Positions 9,294 to 16,834 of a stretch of DNA of 64,000 nt are shown one piece after another. A program made the position numbers and the translations under genes. The notes beneath the pieces are model-generated. The model saw only the letters and a list, made by a program, of their open reading frames with translations. It was not told where the DNA came from and searched no databases. Source of the stretch: Arthrobacter sp. efr-133-R2A-120 (GTDB lineage: Bacteria; Actinomycetota; Actinomycetes; Actinomycetales; Micrococcaceae); contig NZ_JARVRF010000003.1 in NCBI RefSeq assembly GCF_030209835.1, positions 124,001 to 188,000 on the forward strand. The letters run 5' to 3'. Numbering within the stretch: the stretch's first letter is position 1; the number at the start of each line of letters is the position of its first letter.

Positions 9294-9308
9294 GTGTCTG
9301 TCAGACAC
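9294..9308. promoter_or_regulatory. Perfect palindrome GTGTCTG-T-CAGACAC, candidate operator
   Basis: Two 7-base arms around a single T lie between the divergent MFS and dedA genes, about 40 bases before the dedA -10. Size and location fit a dimeric repressor site; no regulator gene is adjacent. Confidence 0.35.
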
Positions 9309-9348
9309 CCCCAGCGGATGTCTCAAGGGCCCGACGGCGGATGTCCCG

Positions 9349-9354
9349 TACCCT
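9349..9354 (+). promoter_or_regulatory. -10 hexamer TACCCT of dedA
   Basis: TACCCT lies 6 nt before the GTG at 9361. The spacing supports that GTG over the ATG at 9376 and implies a leaderless mRNA. Confidence 0.5.
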
Positions 9355-9360
9355 TGAAGG

Positions 9361-10140
9361 GTGACCCTTTCTGCGATGAACGACTTTGCCGTATCCGCTT
9401 TGGGGGGTGCAGGGCAGGTGCAGCCGCATATGTCCGCGCTCCTCCCCGACTGGTTGAACCCCCAGATCTTCCTGGCCGACCCCGCCTTGGCACCATGGGT
9501 AGTCCTGCTCGTGTGCGGCATTGTGTTCGCCGAGACGGGACTCTTGGTGGGCTTCTTCCTGCCCGGCGATTCGATGCTCTTCACCGCAGGGCTGCTGGTC
9601 GCCACGGATACCATCAAGTTCAATATCTGGGCACTCGCCGCCCTCATCGTCGTGTCTGCGATCATCGGCAACCAGAGTGGCTACCTCATTGGTTCCAAAG
9701 CCGGACCCGCGATCTTCAACAAGCCTGATTCCAAGCTGTTCAAGCGGGAAAACGTCGAGAGTGCGCATGCCTTCTTCGAAAAACATGGCGGCAAGGCCCT
9801 GATCCTGGCCCGCTTCGTGCCCATCATCCGCACCTTCGTCCCGGTGATTGTTGGCGTCGCGCAAATGGACAAGCGCAAGTTCTTCATTTTCAACGTCATC
9901 GGGGCGGTGCTCTGGGGCGGTGGCGTCACGCTGCTCGGCTACCTGCTCGGCGACAAGGTTCCGTGGGTCCGGGACAATCTCGACATCATCTTCGTGGTCA
10001 TCGTCCTGATCTCGGTGGTCCCCGTGGCCGTGGAAGTCATCCGCGGCTTGCTGGCCAAGCGCAAGGCAACGAACGGCGGAGCAGCACCCGCCGAAGAATT
10101 GGTCGACGGACGCGAAGCCGGAAAGCACGGCGAGCGCTAA
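9361..10140 (+). CDS. DedA family membrane protein
   Basis: DedA/DUF2062-superfamily protein of 259 aa. Recent work on the family supports a role in recycling lipid carriers or scrambling phospholipids. The hallmark blocks FFLPGDSMLFTAGLL and ARFVPIIRTFVPVIVG are present, with about five hydrophobic segments and a basic, Ala-rich tail. The start is uncertain: GTG at 9361 has a -10 hexamer at the leaderless distance, while ATG at 9376 would remove only five residues. A strong hairpin terminator follows and is shared with the convergent rdgB gene. Confidence 0.9.
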   Translation: MTLSAMNDFAVSALGGAGQVQPHMSALLPDWLNPQIFLADPALAPWVVLLVCGIVFAETGLLVGFFLPGDSMLFTAGLLVATDTIKFNIWALAALIVVSAIIGNQSGYLIGSKAGPAIFNKPDSKLFKRENVESAHAFFEKHGGKALILARFVPIIRTFVPVIVGVAQMDKRKFFIFNVIGAVLWGGGVTLLGYLLGDKVPWVRDNLDIIFVVIVLISVVPVAVEVIRGLLAKRKATNGGAAPAEELVDGREAGKHGER

Positions 10141-10159
10141 GCCCGTTGCTTCAACAGAA

Positions 10160-10192
10160 GAGGCACCTCGCAGTTCGCCTGCGGGGTGCCTC
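10160..10192. terminator. Bidirectional hairpin terminator between dedA and rdgB
   Basis: Arms of 14 bases (GAGGCACCTCGCAG and CTGCGGGGTGCCTC) pair with one G-T wobble around the loop TTCGC, midway between two convergent genes. Confidence 0.8.
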
Positions 10193-10215
10193 TCTCGTTA
10201 ATACCTACAGGAGTT

Positions 10216-10857
10216 TTAGCGCAGGGCGTCCACGATAGCCGGTAGCAGCGCCCTGAACGCCTTGCCGCGGTGGCTGATGGCGTTCTTCTCCTCGGAACTC
10301 AGCTCCGCGCAACTGCGGTCCAGCCCCTGCGGCTGGAGTACGGGGTCATAACCGAATCCACCCGCGCCTCGCGGTTCACGCAAAAGAGTGCCTTCCAGCT
10401 GGCCGTACTCGACCACCTCGCGCGCCCCGCCGTCGACGGCGGCCGGTACGGCAAGCGCCGCGGCGCAGACAAACGCGGCTCCCCGGTGCGCGTCGGGGAC
10501 GTCGGAGAGTTGCGCCAGCAAGAGCTGCAGGTTGGCGGCGTCGTCACCGTGCCGGCCGGACCAGCGGGCAGAGAAGATACCCGGAGCCCCACCCAGGACG
10601 TCCACGGCCAGTCCCGAGTCATCGGCGATCGCTACCATTCCCGTGGCTTCAGCCACGGCCCGTGCCTTGAGCAGCGAATTCTCGGCAAACGTCACGCCGG
10701 TCTCGGCAACATCGGGAGCGCCGGCCGCGGCCGCGTCAATCACTTGGGTATCGACGTCGAGTCCTGGTACCTGCCCCCTGAGCAGTTCCCTGAGTTCGCG
10801 CAGTTTTCCTTTGTTGTGGGTAGCGAGAACGAGCCGCGGCGTCGTTGCCCCGCTCAC
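10216..10857 (-). CDS. rdgB: XTP/dITP pyrophosphatase (non-canonical purine NTPase)
   Basis: Cytoplasmic house-cleaning enzyme of 213 aa that hydrolyses dITP, XTP and similar nucleotides to monophosphates, keeping them out of nucleic acids. It has the Ham1 fold motifs: [15 protein letters not shown] at residues 10-24, [16 protein letters not shown] around 75-90 and [10 protein letters not shown] near the C-terminus. It overlaps rph by 4 bases and is the last gene of the clpS-to-rdgB unit; rph-rdgB is a widely conserved pair. Confidence 0.95.
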   Translation of the reverse strand: MSGATTPRLVLATHNKGKLRELRELLRGQVPGLDVDTQVIDAAAAGAPDVAETGVTFAENSLLKARAVAEATGMVAIADDSGLAVDVLGGAPGIFSARWSGRHGDDAANLQLLLAQLSDVPDAHRGAAFVCAAALAVPAAVDGGAREVVEYGQLEGTLLREPRGAGGFGYDPVLQPQGLDRSCAELSSEEKNAISHRGKAFRALLPAIVDALR

Positions 10858-11612
10858 GGAGCCTCGGCCAGGGTCTCGCGCTGGATTGCCGCCAACTCGC
10901 CCGTGCCGATGAGGGCGAGGTCCAGCAAGGCATTCAGTTCATCGCGGTCGAAGGGGGCTCCCTCCGCGGTGCCCTGGACTTCCACGAACTTCCCGGAGCC
11001 CGTGACCACCACGTTCATGTCGGTTTCGGCGCGCACGTCCTCGACGTACGGCAGGTCCAGCATCGGGATGCCGTCGATGATTCCCACGGAGACGGCAGCG
11101 ATCGTGTCGATCAGCGGCTGTGCGTTCTTGGCGATCATCTTGTTCTCGCGGGCGAAGCGAATCGCTTCTGCGAGCGCTACGTAGGCGCCTGTGATCGCGG
11201 CGGTGCGGGTGCCGCCGTCGGCCTGCAGGACGTCGCAGTCCAGCACGATCGTGTTCTCGCCCAGGGCCTTGGTGTCGATAATGGAACGCAGCGAGCGGCC
11301 GATCAGGCGCGAAATTTCGTGGGTGCGTCCGCCGATCCTGCCTTTGACCGACTCACGGTCGGAACGGGTGTTCGTGGCCCGCGGCAGCATGGCGTACTCG
11401 GCCGTGACCCAGCCCCGGCCTTCGCCTTTGAGCCAACGCGGAACGCCCTCGGTCAGGGAAGCCGTGCACAGCACCCGGGTGTTGCCGAATTCGATCAGGG
11501 CCGAACCTTCGGCCTGCTTGGACCAGCCGCGGGTGATGCTGATGGGACGGAGTTGATCGGGCGTACGGCCGTCGGCACGGATGACGGGGACAGATGTGGC
11601 TTCGGAAGTCAT
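10854..11612 (-). CDS. rph: Ribonuclease PH
   Basis: Phosphate-dependent 3'-5' exoribonuclease of 252 aa that matures tRNA 3' ends as a hexameric ring. Conserved blocks include [20 protein letters not shown], the basic stretch NTRSDRE, and [14 protein letters not shown]. Length is normal. Although the upstream MBL gene ends only 56 bases away, the ATG at 11612 has its own -10 hexamer TAAGCT at 6 nt, so rph can probably be transcribed independently. Confidence 0.95.
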   Translation of the reverse strand: MTSEATSVPVIRADGRTPDQLRPISITRGWSKQAEGSALIEFGNTRVLCTASLTEGVPRWLKGEGRGWVTAEYAMLPRATNTRSDRESVKGRIGGRTHEISRLIGRSLRSIIDTKALGENTIVLDCDVLQADGGTRTAAITGAYVALAEAIRFARENKMIAKNAQPLIDTIAAVSVGIIDGIPMLDLPYVEDVRAETDMNVVVTGSGKFVEVQGTAEGAPFDRDELNALLDLALIGTGELAAIQRETLAEAP

Positions 11613-11618
11613 ACTGCA

Positions 11619-11624
11619 AGCTTA
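11619..11624 (-). promoter_or_regulatory. -10 hexamer TAAGCT of rph
   Basis: TAAGCT with 6 nt to the rph ATG; suggests an internal leaderless promoter inside the clpS-rdgB cluster. Confidence 0.5.
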
Positions 11625-11668
11625 GCGATCCGGTGGCCCACGCCGGACTACTCAGCTGGACTGCGGGT

Positions 11669-12466
11669 TCAAACGGTGTAGTGGACTCCGGCAACCGCGA
11701 CGGCGACATCGCCGGCAAACTCGGGACGCGCCTCTGCCATGACTTTGGTCTGCGATGTCCACACAGGGATGTGAGTCAGCAGGAGGCGTCGGGCTCCGGC
11801 GGCTGTCGCCGCCTGGCCCGCGCGCTTGCCGGTCAAGTGCACATCCTTGATGTCGTCGTCGCGCCCTTCTTCAAAGGCGGCCTCGCACAGGAAGAGATCG
11901 GCATTGCGGGCAGCATCCTCAAGGCCTTGGCACGAGTCGGTGTCTCCCGAGTACGTCAGGATCCGGCTCACCGCTTTGCCTTCTTTGTCCGGCTCGGTGA
12001 CCTCCACGCGCAAGGCGTAGGCCTCTTCCACAGGGTGGTTCACGGCAAACGGCGTCACGGTGAACGGTCCGAGCTGCACGGATTGGCGTTCGCTCCAGTT
12101 GCTGAAGTCGAATTCCTCGTGCATTCCCGGGTCCAGATCGAGCCCATAGGCGGTGGCCATGCGGTCGGCGGTCGCGGCCGGCCCCCAGACGGGGATCCTG
12201 TCCCGCCCCCAGCCGCCCGGCTTCCAGCGTACGGCCACGTGCAGTCCGCAAAGGTCCATGCAATGATCCGGGTGCAAGTGGGTCAGGAAGATGGCGTCGA
12301 TGTCTTCGAGGTCCGTGTAGCGCTGTATGGCCCCGAGGGCGCCGCTGCCGAGGTCCATGACGATCTTCCACTGTCGCTCACCGTCGTGCGCGGTCAGTAG
12401 ATAGCACGACGCCGGCGACCCGGGACCGGGGAAGGAACCTGTGCAGCCAACAATGGTCAGTTTCAC
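11669..12466 (-). CDS. MBL-fold metallo-hydrolase (RNase Z-like)
   Basis: Metallo-beta-lactamase-fold protein of 265 aa. The metal site is visible as [11 protein letters not shown] (HxHxDH) near residue 65 and YSGDTDSC around residue 175, with a C-terminal LLTHIPVW His. It resembles the RNase Z/ElaC group in fold but lacks an obvious long exosite arm, and a phosphodiesterase role is equally possible. It overlaps murI by 4 bases and precedes rph; its position among RNA-processing and wall genes is conserved in related actinobacteria, but the substrate is not known. Confidence 0.85.
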   Translation of the reverse strand: MKLTIVGCTGSFPGPGSPASCYLLTAHDGERQWKIVMDLGSGALGAIQRYTDLEDIDAIFLTHLHPDHCMDLCGLHVAVRWKPGGWGRDRIPVWGPAATADRMATAYGLDLDPGMHEEFDFSNWSERQSVQLGPFTVTPFAVNHPVEEAYALRVEVTEPDKEGKAVSRILTYSGDTDSCQGLEDAARNADLFLCEAAFEEGRDDDIKDVHLTGKRAGQAATAAGARRLLLTHIPVWTSQTKVMAEARPEFAGDVAVAVAGVHYTV

Positions 12467-13605
12467 TGGATGCGGCCCCCGCGGGCCGCGCCGAAGTCGT
12501 TCACGGTGAAGGCTGCAGGGTCAACGAAATTGGACGTCCTCGCATGATGGCCGCCTGCGCGGGCGGCCTCCAACATTTCCGGGGTGATGCGGGCGAGGCT
12601 TCCGGTCGGGTATTGGGCGGCCACATGGTCCACGTGGCGCACGGACAGGACCTCCGGGCCGAGGAAACGGCGCGCCAGGGTTTCAAACTGCACGGCGTCG
12701 CCGGTGGCCATGAAGTCGTGCCGGGGCAAGCCGGCATCGGTCCGCTGGATCCCGTGGGTGGCCAAGGCGCGGTAAACGTCTTTGGCGGTCTCTTCGGCGC
12801 TCGACACAAGAGTGACGTCGTCCCCCATGACGTAGGAGATCACGCCAGTGAGCAAGGGATAGTGCGTGCAGCCCAGCACCACGGTGTCCACGCCGGCATC
12901 CCTGAGCGGTTCCAGGTATTCGTGGGCCGCTGCCAGCAGCTCGGGGCCGGTCGTAATGCCGGCCTCCACGAAGCTCACGAATTCAGGGCAGGCTACCGAG
13001 GTGATGCTGAGGTCCGGGGCTGCGGCAAAGGTGTCCTCGTAAGCGCGGGAACCCACTGTGGCCGATGTCCCGATCACGCCGATCCTGCCGGATCTCGTCG
13101 CGGCCACCGCCCGGCGGACTGCGGGTTGGATGACCTCGATGACGGGGATCCCGTAGCGGGCCGTGTAGCGTTCGCGGGCATCGCGCAAGACTGCGGCCGA
13201 GGCTGAGTTGCAGGCGATGGTCAGGAGTTTCACGCCGGAGTCCACGAGCTCGTCCATGACGCCGAGGGCATTGGCCCGGACTTCGGCGATGGGGAGCGGC
13301 CCGTACGGTCCGTTGGCCGTGTCCCCCACGTAGATGATCGACTCATGGGGCAATTGGTCGATGATGGACCGTGCCACGGTCAGTCCACCGACTCCGGAAT
13401 CGAAGACCCCGATGGGGCGTGATCCCAGCAAGGGGTTGTGTGCGTGGTTGTTCAGTGTTTCCGGCTTGCGCTGTGACTCCGGCTTGCACTGTGATTCCGG
13501 CTTGCGCTGTGACTCCGGCTTGCACTGTGATTCCGGCTTGCGCTGTGATTCCGGCGCCGCCGCGGCGCTCTCCCCACCCGATACCGGGTCCGATGCTGAG
13601 TTCAT
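12463..13605 (-). CDS. murI: Glutamate racemase with repeat-bearing N-terminal extension
   Basis: Cofactor-independent racemase that makes D-glutamate for peptidoglycan. The catalytic Cys pair is in IACNSASA and [10 protein letters not shown], and [11 protein letters not shown] marks the N-terminal active-site loop. At 380 aa it is about 100 residues longer than usual; some 55 of these are a low-complexity N-terminus in which five six-residue units ([12 protein letters not shown]) occupy residues 19-48. ATG at 13605 is preferred because TATTCT lies 9 nt upstream. The only later candidate, a TTG near 13431, has no ribosome-binding site. The MBL gene follows with a 4-base overlap. Confidence 0.9.
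   Translation of the reverse strand: MNSASDPVSGGESAAAAPESQRKPESQCKPESQRKPESQCKPESQRKPETLNNHAHNPLLGSRPIGVFDSGVGGLTVARSIIDQLPHESIIYVGDTANGPYGPLPIAEVRANALGVMDELVDSGVKLLTIACNSASAAVLRDARERYTARYGIPVIEVIQPAVRRAVAATRSGRIGVIGTSATVGSRAYEDTFAAAPDLSITSVACPEFVSFVEAGITTGPELLAAAHEYLEPLRDAGVDTVVLGCTHYPLLTGVISYVMGDDVTLVSSAEETAKDVYRALATHGIQRTDAGLPRHDFMATGDAVQFETLARRFLGPEVLSVRHVDHVAAQYPTGSLARITPEMLEAARAGGHHARTSNFVDPAAFTVNDFGAARGGRIQ
13460..13555. repeat. 18-bp tandem repeat (5.3 units) inside murI
   Basis: Five 18-base units plus a six-base remnant begin TCCGGCTTGC. Units alternate G/A at base 11 and C/T at base 18, giving a 36-bp higher-order period (units 1=3, 2=4). The length is a multiple of three, so copy-number change would stay in frame. 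Confidence 0.95.
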
Positions 13606-13614
13606 GATTCTTAG

Positions 13615-13620
13615 AGAATA
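13615..13620 (-). promoter_or_regulatory. -10 hexamer TATTCT of murI
   Basis: TATTCT lies 9 nt before the ATG at 13605, predicting a leader of only 2-3 nt. Confidence 0.4.
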
Positions 13621-13709
13621 AGCCAAGGCATGTGCCGCAGCCACGACATGTGGCGGGGGCCTCGTGTCTGTTTTGTCACACGGACGGCCACAAGCCCCGG
13701 CAATTCCAC

Positions 13710-14276
13710 TCAGGGTTTCCGGTCCATCGAGGCCATCATGGCCTGGACCAACGATTCCTGAAGCCAGGTGGTGAAGTTGTAGACGAGCGCCAGGTAGCTC
13801 TCTACGTCTTCGGCCTGCGACCAGTCCTGCATGGCGTGGACATGGTCGGCATCTTCTTCGTCGCGGATATCGAGGCGCTCCGCCAGCACCAAACGAACAT
13901 CGTTGAGGGCCATGGACCAGAGCTTCGCCTCCTCGCGGGTGAGGACGAGCTCGTTTCGGTCCAGGCCCATCGCGGCCGCCCGAAGCGCGCCGATTTTCCC
14001 TTCCCGCAGCGAGCGCTCGGTGAGCTGGCGGAACTCCAGGGACGCGGCGTCGTCGTTCTTCATGACGTTCGGCAAGAGCCGCAAAAGGGCGCGATCGGAC
14101 GGTTCCTTGACGTTCATGTCCAGGCCGATCAAGGCCGTCAGAGGATCTTCGTTCCTCGACAGCTCTGGTTCCAGCATCGAAATGACATCGTCCAGGAGTC
14201 CGCGCAGGAGTTCGCGCTCGGCGGGCTCAAGATAGCCGGTAATGCCTTTGAGTCCGTATTTGAAAGCCTTAGCCAC
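13710..14276 (-). CDS. DUF2017 family protein, ClpS-linked
   Basis: Soluble, Leu- and Glu-rich helical protein of 188 aa with the DUF2017 features: [20 protein letters not shown] in the first third and a C-terminal segment [19 protein letters not shown]. No catalytic motif is recognisable and the family has no assigned function. The GTG at 14276 overlaps the clpS stop by 8 bases and gives the normal family length; longer upstream readings run through clpS in another frame. The tight overlap with clpS is the best clue and suggests a role in the Clp/N-degron pathway (inference). Confidence 0.85.
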   Translation of the reverse strand: MAKAFKYGLKGITGYLEPAERELLRGLLDDVISMLEPELSRNEDPLTALIGLDMNVKEPSDRALLRLLPNVMKNDDAASLEFRQLTERSLREGKIGALRAAAMGLDRNELVLTREEAKLWSMALNDVRLVLAERLDIRDEEDADHVHAMQDWSQAEDVESYLALVYNFTTWLQESLVQAMMASMDRKP

Positions 14277-14688
14277 GTGCGCCGCCCTTGCGTCCCCGGC
14301 CGTCGCCGCTGCTTGCCTTTTCAACCGTTGCCCACAGACCGTAGCCGTGCATGGCAACCGCGTGCTGCTCCACCTGTTCCTTGCCACCGTACGCCACGAT
14401 GGAACGGCCCTTCTTGTGGACCTCAAGCATGAGTTTGTTTGATTTGGCCTCGGAATAGCCGAAGTAGCTCTGGAACACGTAGCTCACGTAGCTCATGAGA
14501 TTGACGGGATCGTTCCAGACTACGAGGTTCCAAGGGATGTCAGCAGCGCTGAGGAGGTCGGTGGACGACTGCTCCGAGATGTCCGTCCTTTCCTCTCCCT
14601 TTAAGCCTGCGTCTGTCACTGTGTTGGTGCCCGTACAGGTGGCTATAGAGGTGCCGGGGGCTGTGCCGGGGCCGACGGTAGTGGTCAT
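14269..14688 (-). CDS. clpS: ClpS, ATP-dependent Clp protease adaptor
   Basis: N-degron adaptor that hands substrates to ClpA/ClpC. The core runs from WNLVVWNDPVNLMSYVSYVF to HGYGLWATVE and includes the conserved DPVN motif. The first 50 residues are a Thr/Gly/Ser-rich extension, longer than in E. coli ClpS. The ATG at 14688 is supported by TAGAAT 6 nt upstream. ClpS heads the leftward unit with DUF2017 and murI. Confidence 0.93.
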   Translation of the reverse strand: MTTTVGPGTAPGTSIATCTGTNTVTDAGLKGEERTDISEQSSTDLLSAADIPWNLVVWNDPVNLMSYVSYVFQSYFGYSEAKSNKLMLEVHKKGRSIVAYGGKEQVEQHAVAMHGYGLWATVEKASSGDGRGRKGGARG

Positions 14689-14694
14689 CTGTCC

Positions 14695-14700
14695 ATTCTA
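14695..14700 (-). promoter_or_regulatory. -10 hexamer TAGAAT of clpS
   Basis: Near-consensus TAGAAT separated by 6 nt (GGACAG) from the clpS ATG; leaderless arrangement. Confidence 0.6.
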
Positions 14701-14732
14701 ATGGCGTTGTCTGGGCGAGCTAATGACGGTGG

Positions 14733-14839
14733 ACCGGCGAGGGCCCCGCGTTGAGCGGAGCGAGACGTGGGAGCCGGTGGGTGGGCCCACACCGGCGAGG
14801 GCCCCGCGTTGAGCGGAGCGAGACGTGGGAGCCGGTGGG
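14733..14839. repeat. Direct repeat of 49 bp, two copies, between clpS and pncB
   Basis: Two identical 49-base copies (14733-14781 and 14791-14839) start ACCGGCGAGGGCCCCGCG and end GAGCCGGTGGG. They are separated by TGGGCCCAC, which with the preceding G forms the palindrome GTGGGCCCAC. No coding potential is evident; the second copy ends just before the pncB -10. Confidence 0.95.
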
Positions 14840-14842
14840 GAC

Positions 14843-14848
14843 TAGAGT
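14843..14848 (+). promoter_or_regulatory. -10 hexamer TAGAGT of pncBA
   Basis: TAGAGT lies 6 nt (GAATTC) before the GTG start at 14855. Any -35 would fall inside the second 49-bp repeat copy. Confidence 0.55.
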
Positions 14849-14854
14849 GAATTC

Positions 14855-16183
14855 GTGAGTAGATCCGTCGCCTGGGACCACCCCCGCACGTCGTTGTACA
14901 CCGATCACTACGAGCTGACAATGCTGGAAGCTGCCCTCCATTCGGGCGCGGCGCACCGGCGCTCCGTCTTCGAGGCCTTCGCCCGCCGCTTGCCCGATGG
15001 CCGCCGCTACGGCATCGTGGCCGGCACCGGCCGGCTGCTTGAGGGAATCAAGGACTTCCGTTTCGGAGACGCCGAGCTCGCGTTCCTCGATCAGCACAAA
15101 GTCGTTGACAGGCAGACATTGGACTTCCTCGCGGACTACAGGTTTTCGGGCGACATCTGGGGCTATCCGGAGGGCGAAGCCTACTTCCCCGGCTCCCCCA
15201 TCCTGATCGTCGAATCCACATTCGCGGAAGCCTGCATCCTGGAAACGTACATCTTGTCCGTGCTCAACCATGACACCGCGATTGCTTCGGCTGCTTCACG
15301 CATGACCAGCGCGGCCGGCAACCGGCCGTGCATCGAGATGGGCTCCCGGCGCACCCAGGAGGAATCGGCGACGGCTGCAGCCCGCGCCGCGGTCATCGCC
15401 GGTTTCGGCAGTACCTCGAACCTTGAGGCCGGCCGCCGTTACGGCATCAAGACCGTGGGCACAGCCGCACATTCGTTCACGCTTCTGCACGACACCGAGC
15501 GCGAAGCCTTCGAAGCGCAAATCTCGGCCTTCGGACCGGGAACCACGCTCCTGGTGGACACGTACGACGTCGAGGTCGGTGTACGCACCGCGGTGGAACT
15601 CGCAGGTGACAAGCTCGGGGCAGTCCGCCTGGACTCCGGAGACCTCGTGGCCCAGGCCCAGTGGGTCCGCGAGCTGCTGGACAACCTCGGCAACACCAAC
15701 ACCCGGATCGTCGTCACCTCGGATCTCGATGAATTCGCCATCGCGGCCCTGCAATCGGCCCCGGTGGATGTGTACGGCGTGGGCACCTCGCTGGTCACGG
15801 GATCGGGAGCTCCGACGGCCAGCATGGTCTACAAACTCGTCAGCCGGACCAACGATGACGGTGAATTCGTTTCCGTGGCCAAAATAGCCAAGAACAAGGC
15901 CAGCGTGGGCGGCCGCAAATACGCCCTCCGCAAACTCAACGAACTCGGCATCGCAACCCAGGAGATCGTGGGCATAGGACACCGCCCTGAAGACGACGGC
16001 AACGACCGCCCCTTGCTCCAGCAGTTCGTCAAGAACGGTGAGCTGCTCCCGGGATGGACCGGACACGAGGGCGTGGTCCGGGCACAGGAACGCCACGCTG
16101 CCACCATGGCCGAACTCCCCCCGGTAGTCCGGAGGCTGCAGCGCGGCGAGCCCGCAATCCCCACCGTCTACGAGGAGGACTGA
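14855..16183 (+). CDS. pncB: Nicotinate phosphoribosyltransferase
   Basis: NAD-salvage enzyme of 442 aa joining nicotinate and PRPP to give nicotinate mononucleotide, with ATP hydrolysis. Family blocks are visible: LYTDHYELTMLEAAL at the N-terminus, EMGSRRTQEESA around residue 165, GTAAHSFTLLHD around 205 (including the phosphorylated His) and RLDSGDLVAQA around 260. It is followed directly by pncA with no gap, so the pair converts nicotinamide to nicotinate and then to the mononucleotide. Confidence 0.95.
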   Translation: MSRSVAWDHPRTSLYTDHYELTMLEAALHSGAAHRRSVFEAFARRLPDGRRYGIVAGTGRLLEGIKDFRFGDAELAFLDQHKVVDRQTLDFLADYRFSGDIWGYPEGEAYFPGSPILIVESTFAEACILETYILSVLNHDTAIASAASRMTSAAGNRPCIEMGSRRTQEESATAAARAAVIAGFGSTSNLEAGRRYGIKTVGTAAHSFTLLHDTEREAFEAQISAFGPGTTLLVDTYDVEVGVRTAVELAGDKLGAVRLDSGDLVAQAQWVRELLDNLGNTNTRIVVTSDLDEFAIAALQSAPVDVYGVGTSLVTGSGAPTASMVYKLVSRTNDDGEFVSVAKIAKNKASVGGRKYALRKLNELGIATQEIVGIGHRPEDDGNDRPLLQQFVKNGELLPGWTGHEGVVRAQERHAATMAELPPVVRRLQRGEPAIPTVYEED

Positions 16184-16810
16184 ATGTCCCGCGCCCTGAT
16201 CATCGTGGACGTCCAGAACGATTTCTGCGAGGGCGGCTCCCTCGCCGTGGAAGGCGGCGCCGCTACGGCTGCCGCTATCAGCGAATACCTTGACGAGAAC
16301 CATCAGCATTTCGACCATGTCGTGGCCACGCAGGACTGGCACGTGGACCCGGGCAGCCATTTTTCGGAAACCCCGGACTTCGTGGACAGTTGGCCGCCGC
16401 ATTGCCGCGCCGGGAGCAAGGGCGCCGAACTCCACCCGGATCTCGACGCCGAATACGTCCAGGCCTACTTCCGCAAGGGACAATACACCGCCGCCTATTC
16501 AGGCTTCGAAGGAGTCCTCGCGCCTGAAGACGAAGTGCCCATGGGCGAGCTCACGCCCGGCGCGGTCCCCTCCGTCGAGCTGGACGAGGACGCCCTCGGG
16601 CTCGATGACTGGCTGCAGAGCCACGGAGTGGAAGAAGTCGTCGTAGTGGGAATCGCCACGGACTACTGCGTCAGGGCCACCGCGCTGGACGCCGTGCAAG
16701 CGGGCTACTCCGTGACAGTGATCGGTGATCTCACCGCCGGAATCGCGGAAGATCTTGACGAGACTTACGCAGAGCTGGAAGAAAACGGCGTCGAACTGGG
16801 GCAGCGCTAA
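16184..16810 (+). CDS. pncA: Nicotinamidase (isochorismatase fold)
   Basis: Deamidase of 208 aa converting nicotinamide to nicotinate. Visible active-site elements: VDVQNDFCEGG with Asp near residue 8, the metal-site stretch ATQDWHVDPGSHF, and the nucleophile Cys in VGIATDYCVRATALDA. The ATG follows the pncB stop at once, and GAGGAG sits at the 3' end of pncB as ribosome-binding site. It supplies the substrate of the upstream enzyme. Confidence 0.94.
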   Translation: MSRALIIVDVQNDFCEGGSLAVEGGAATAAAISEYLDENHQHFDHVVATQDWHVDPGSHFSETPDFVDSWPPHCRAGSKGAELHPDLDAEYVQAYFRKGQYTAAYSGFEGVLAPEDEVPMGELTPGAVPSVELDEDALGLDDWLQSHGVEEVVVVGIATDYCVRATALDAVQAGYSVTVIGDLTAGIAEDLDETYAELEENGVELGQR

Positions 16811-16834
16811 GGACAGGAGCCCTGCCAGGAAGTT

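Noticed and set aside
13460..13555. CRISPR-like array in murI
   Set aside because: Units are contiguous 18-mers without spacers and remain in frame with a coding sequence; no cas genes are near.
16811..16834. Terminator between pncA and the helicase gene
   Set aside because: The 24-base gap has only a weak CAGG/CCTG pairing and no T-run.
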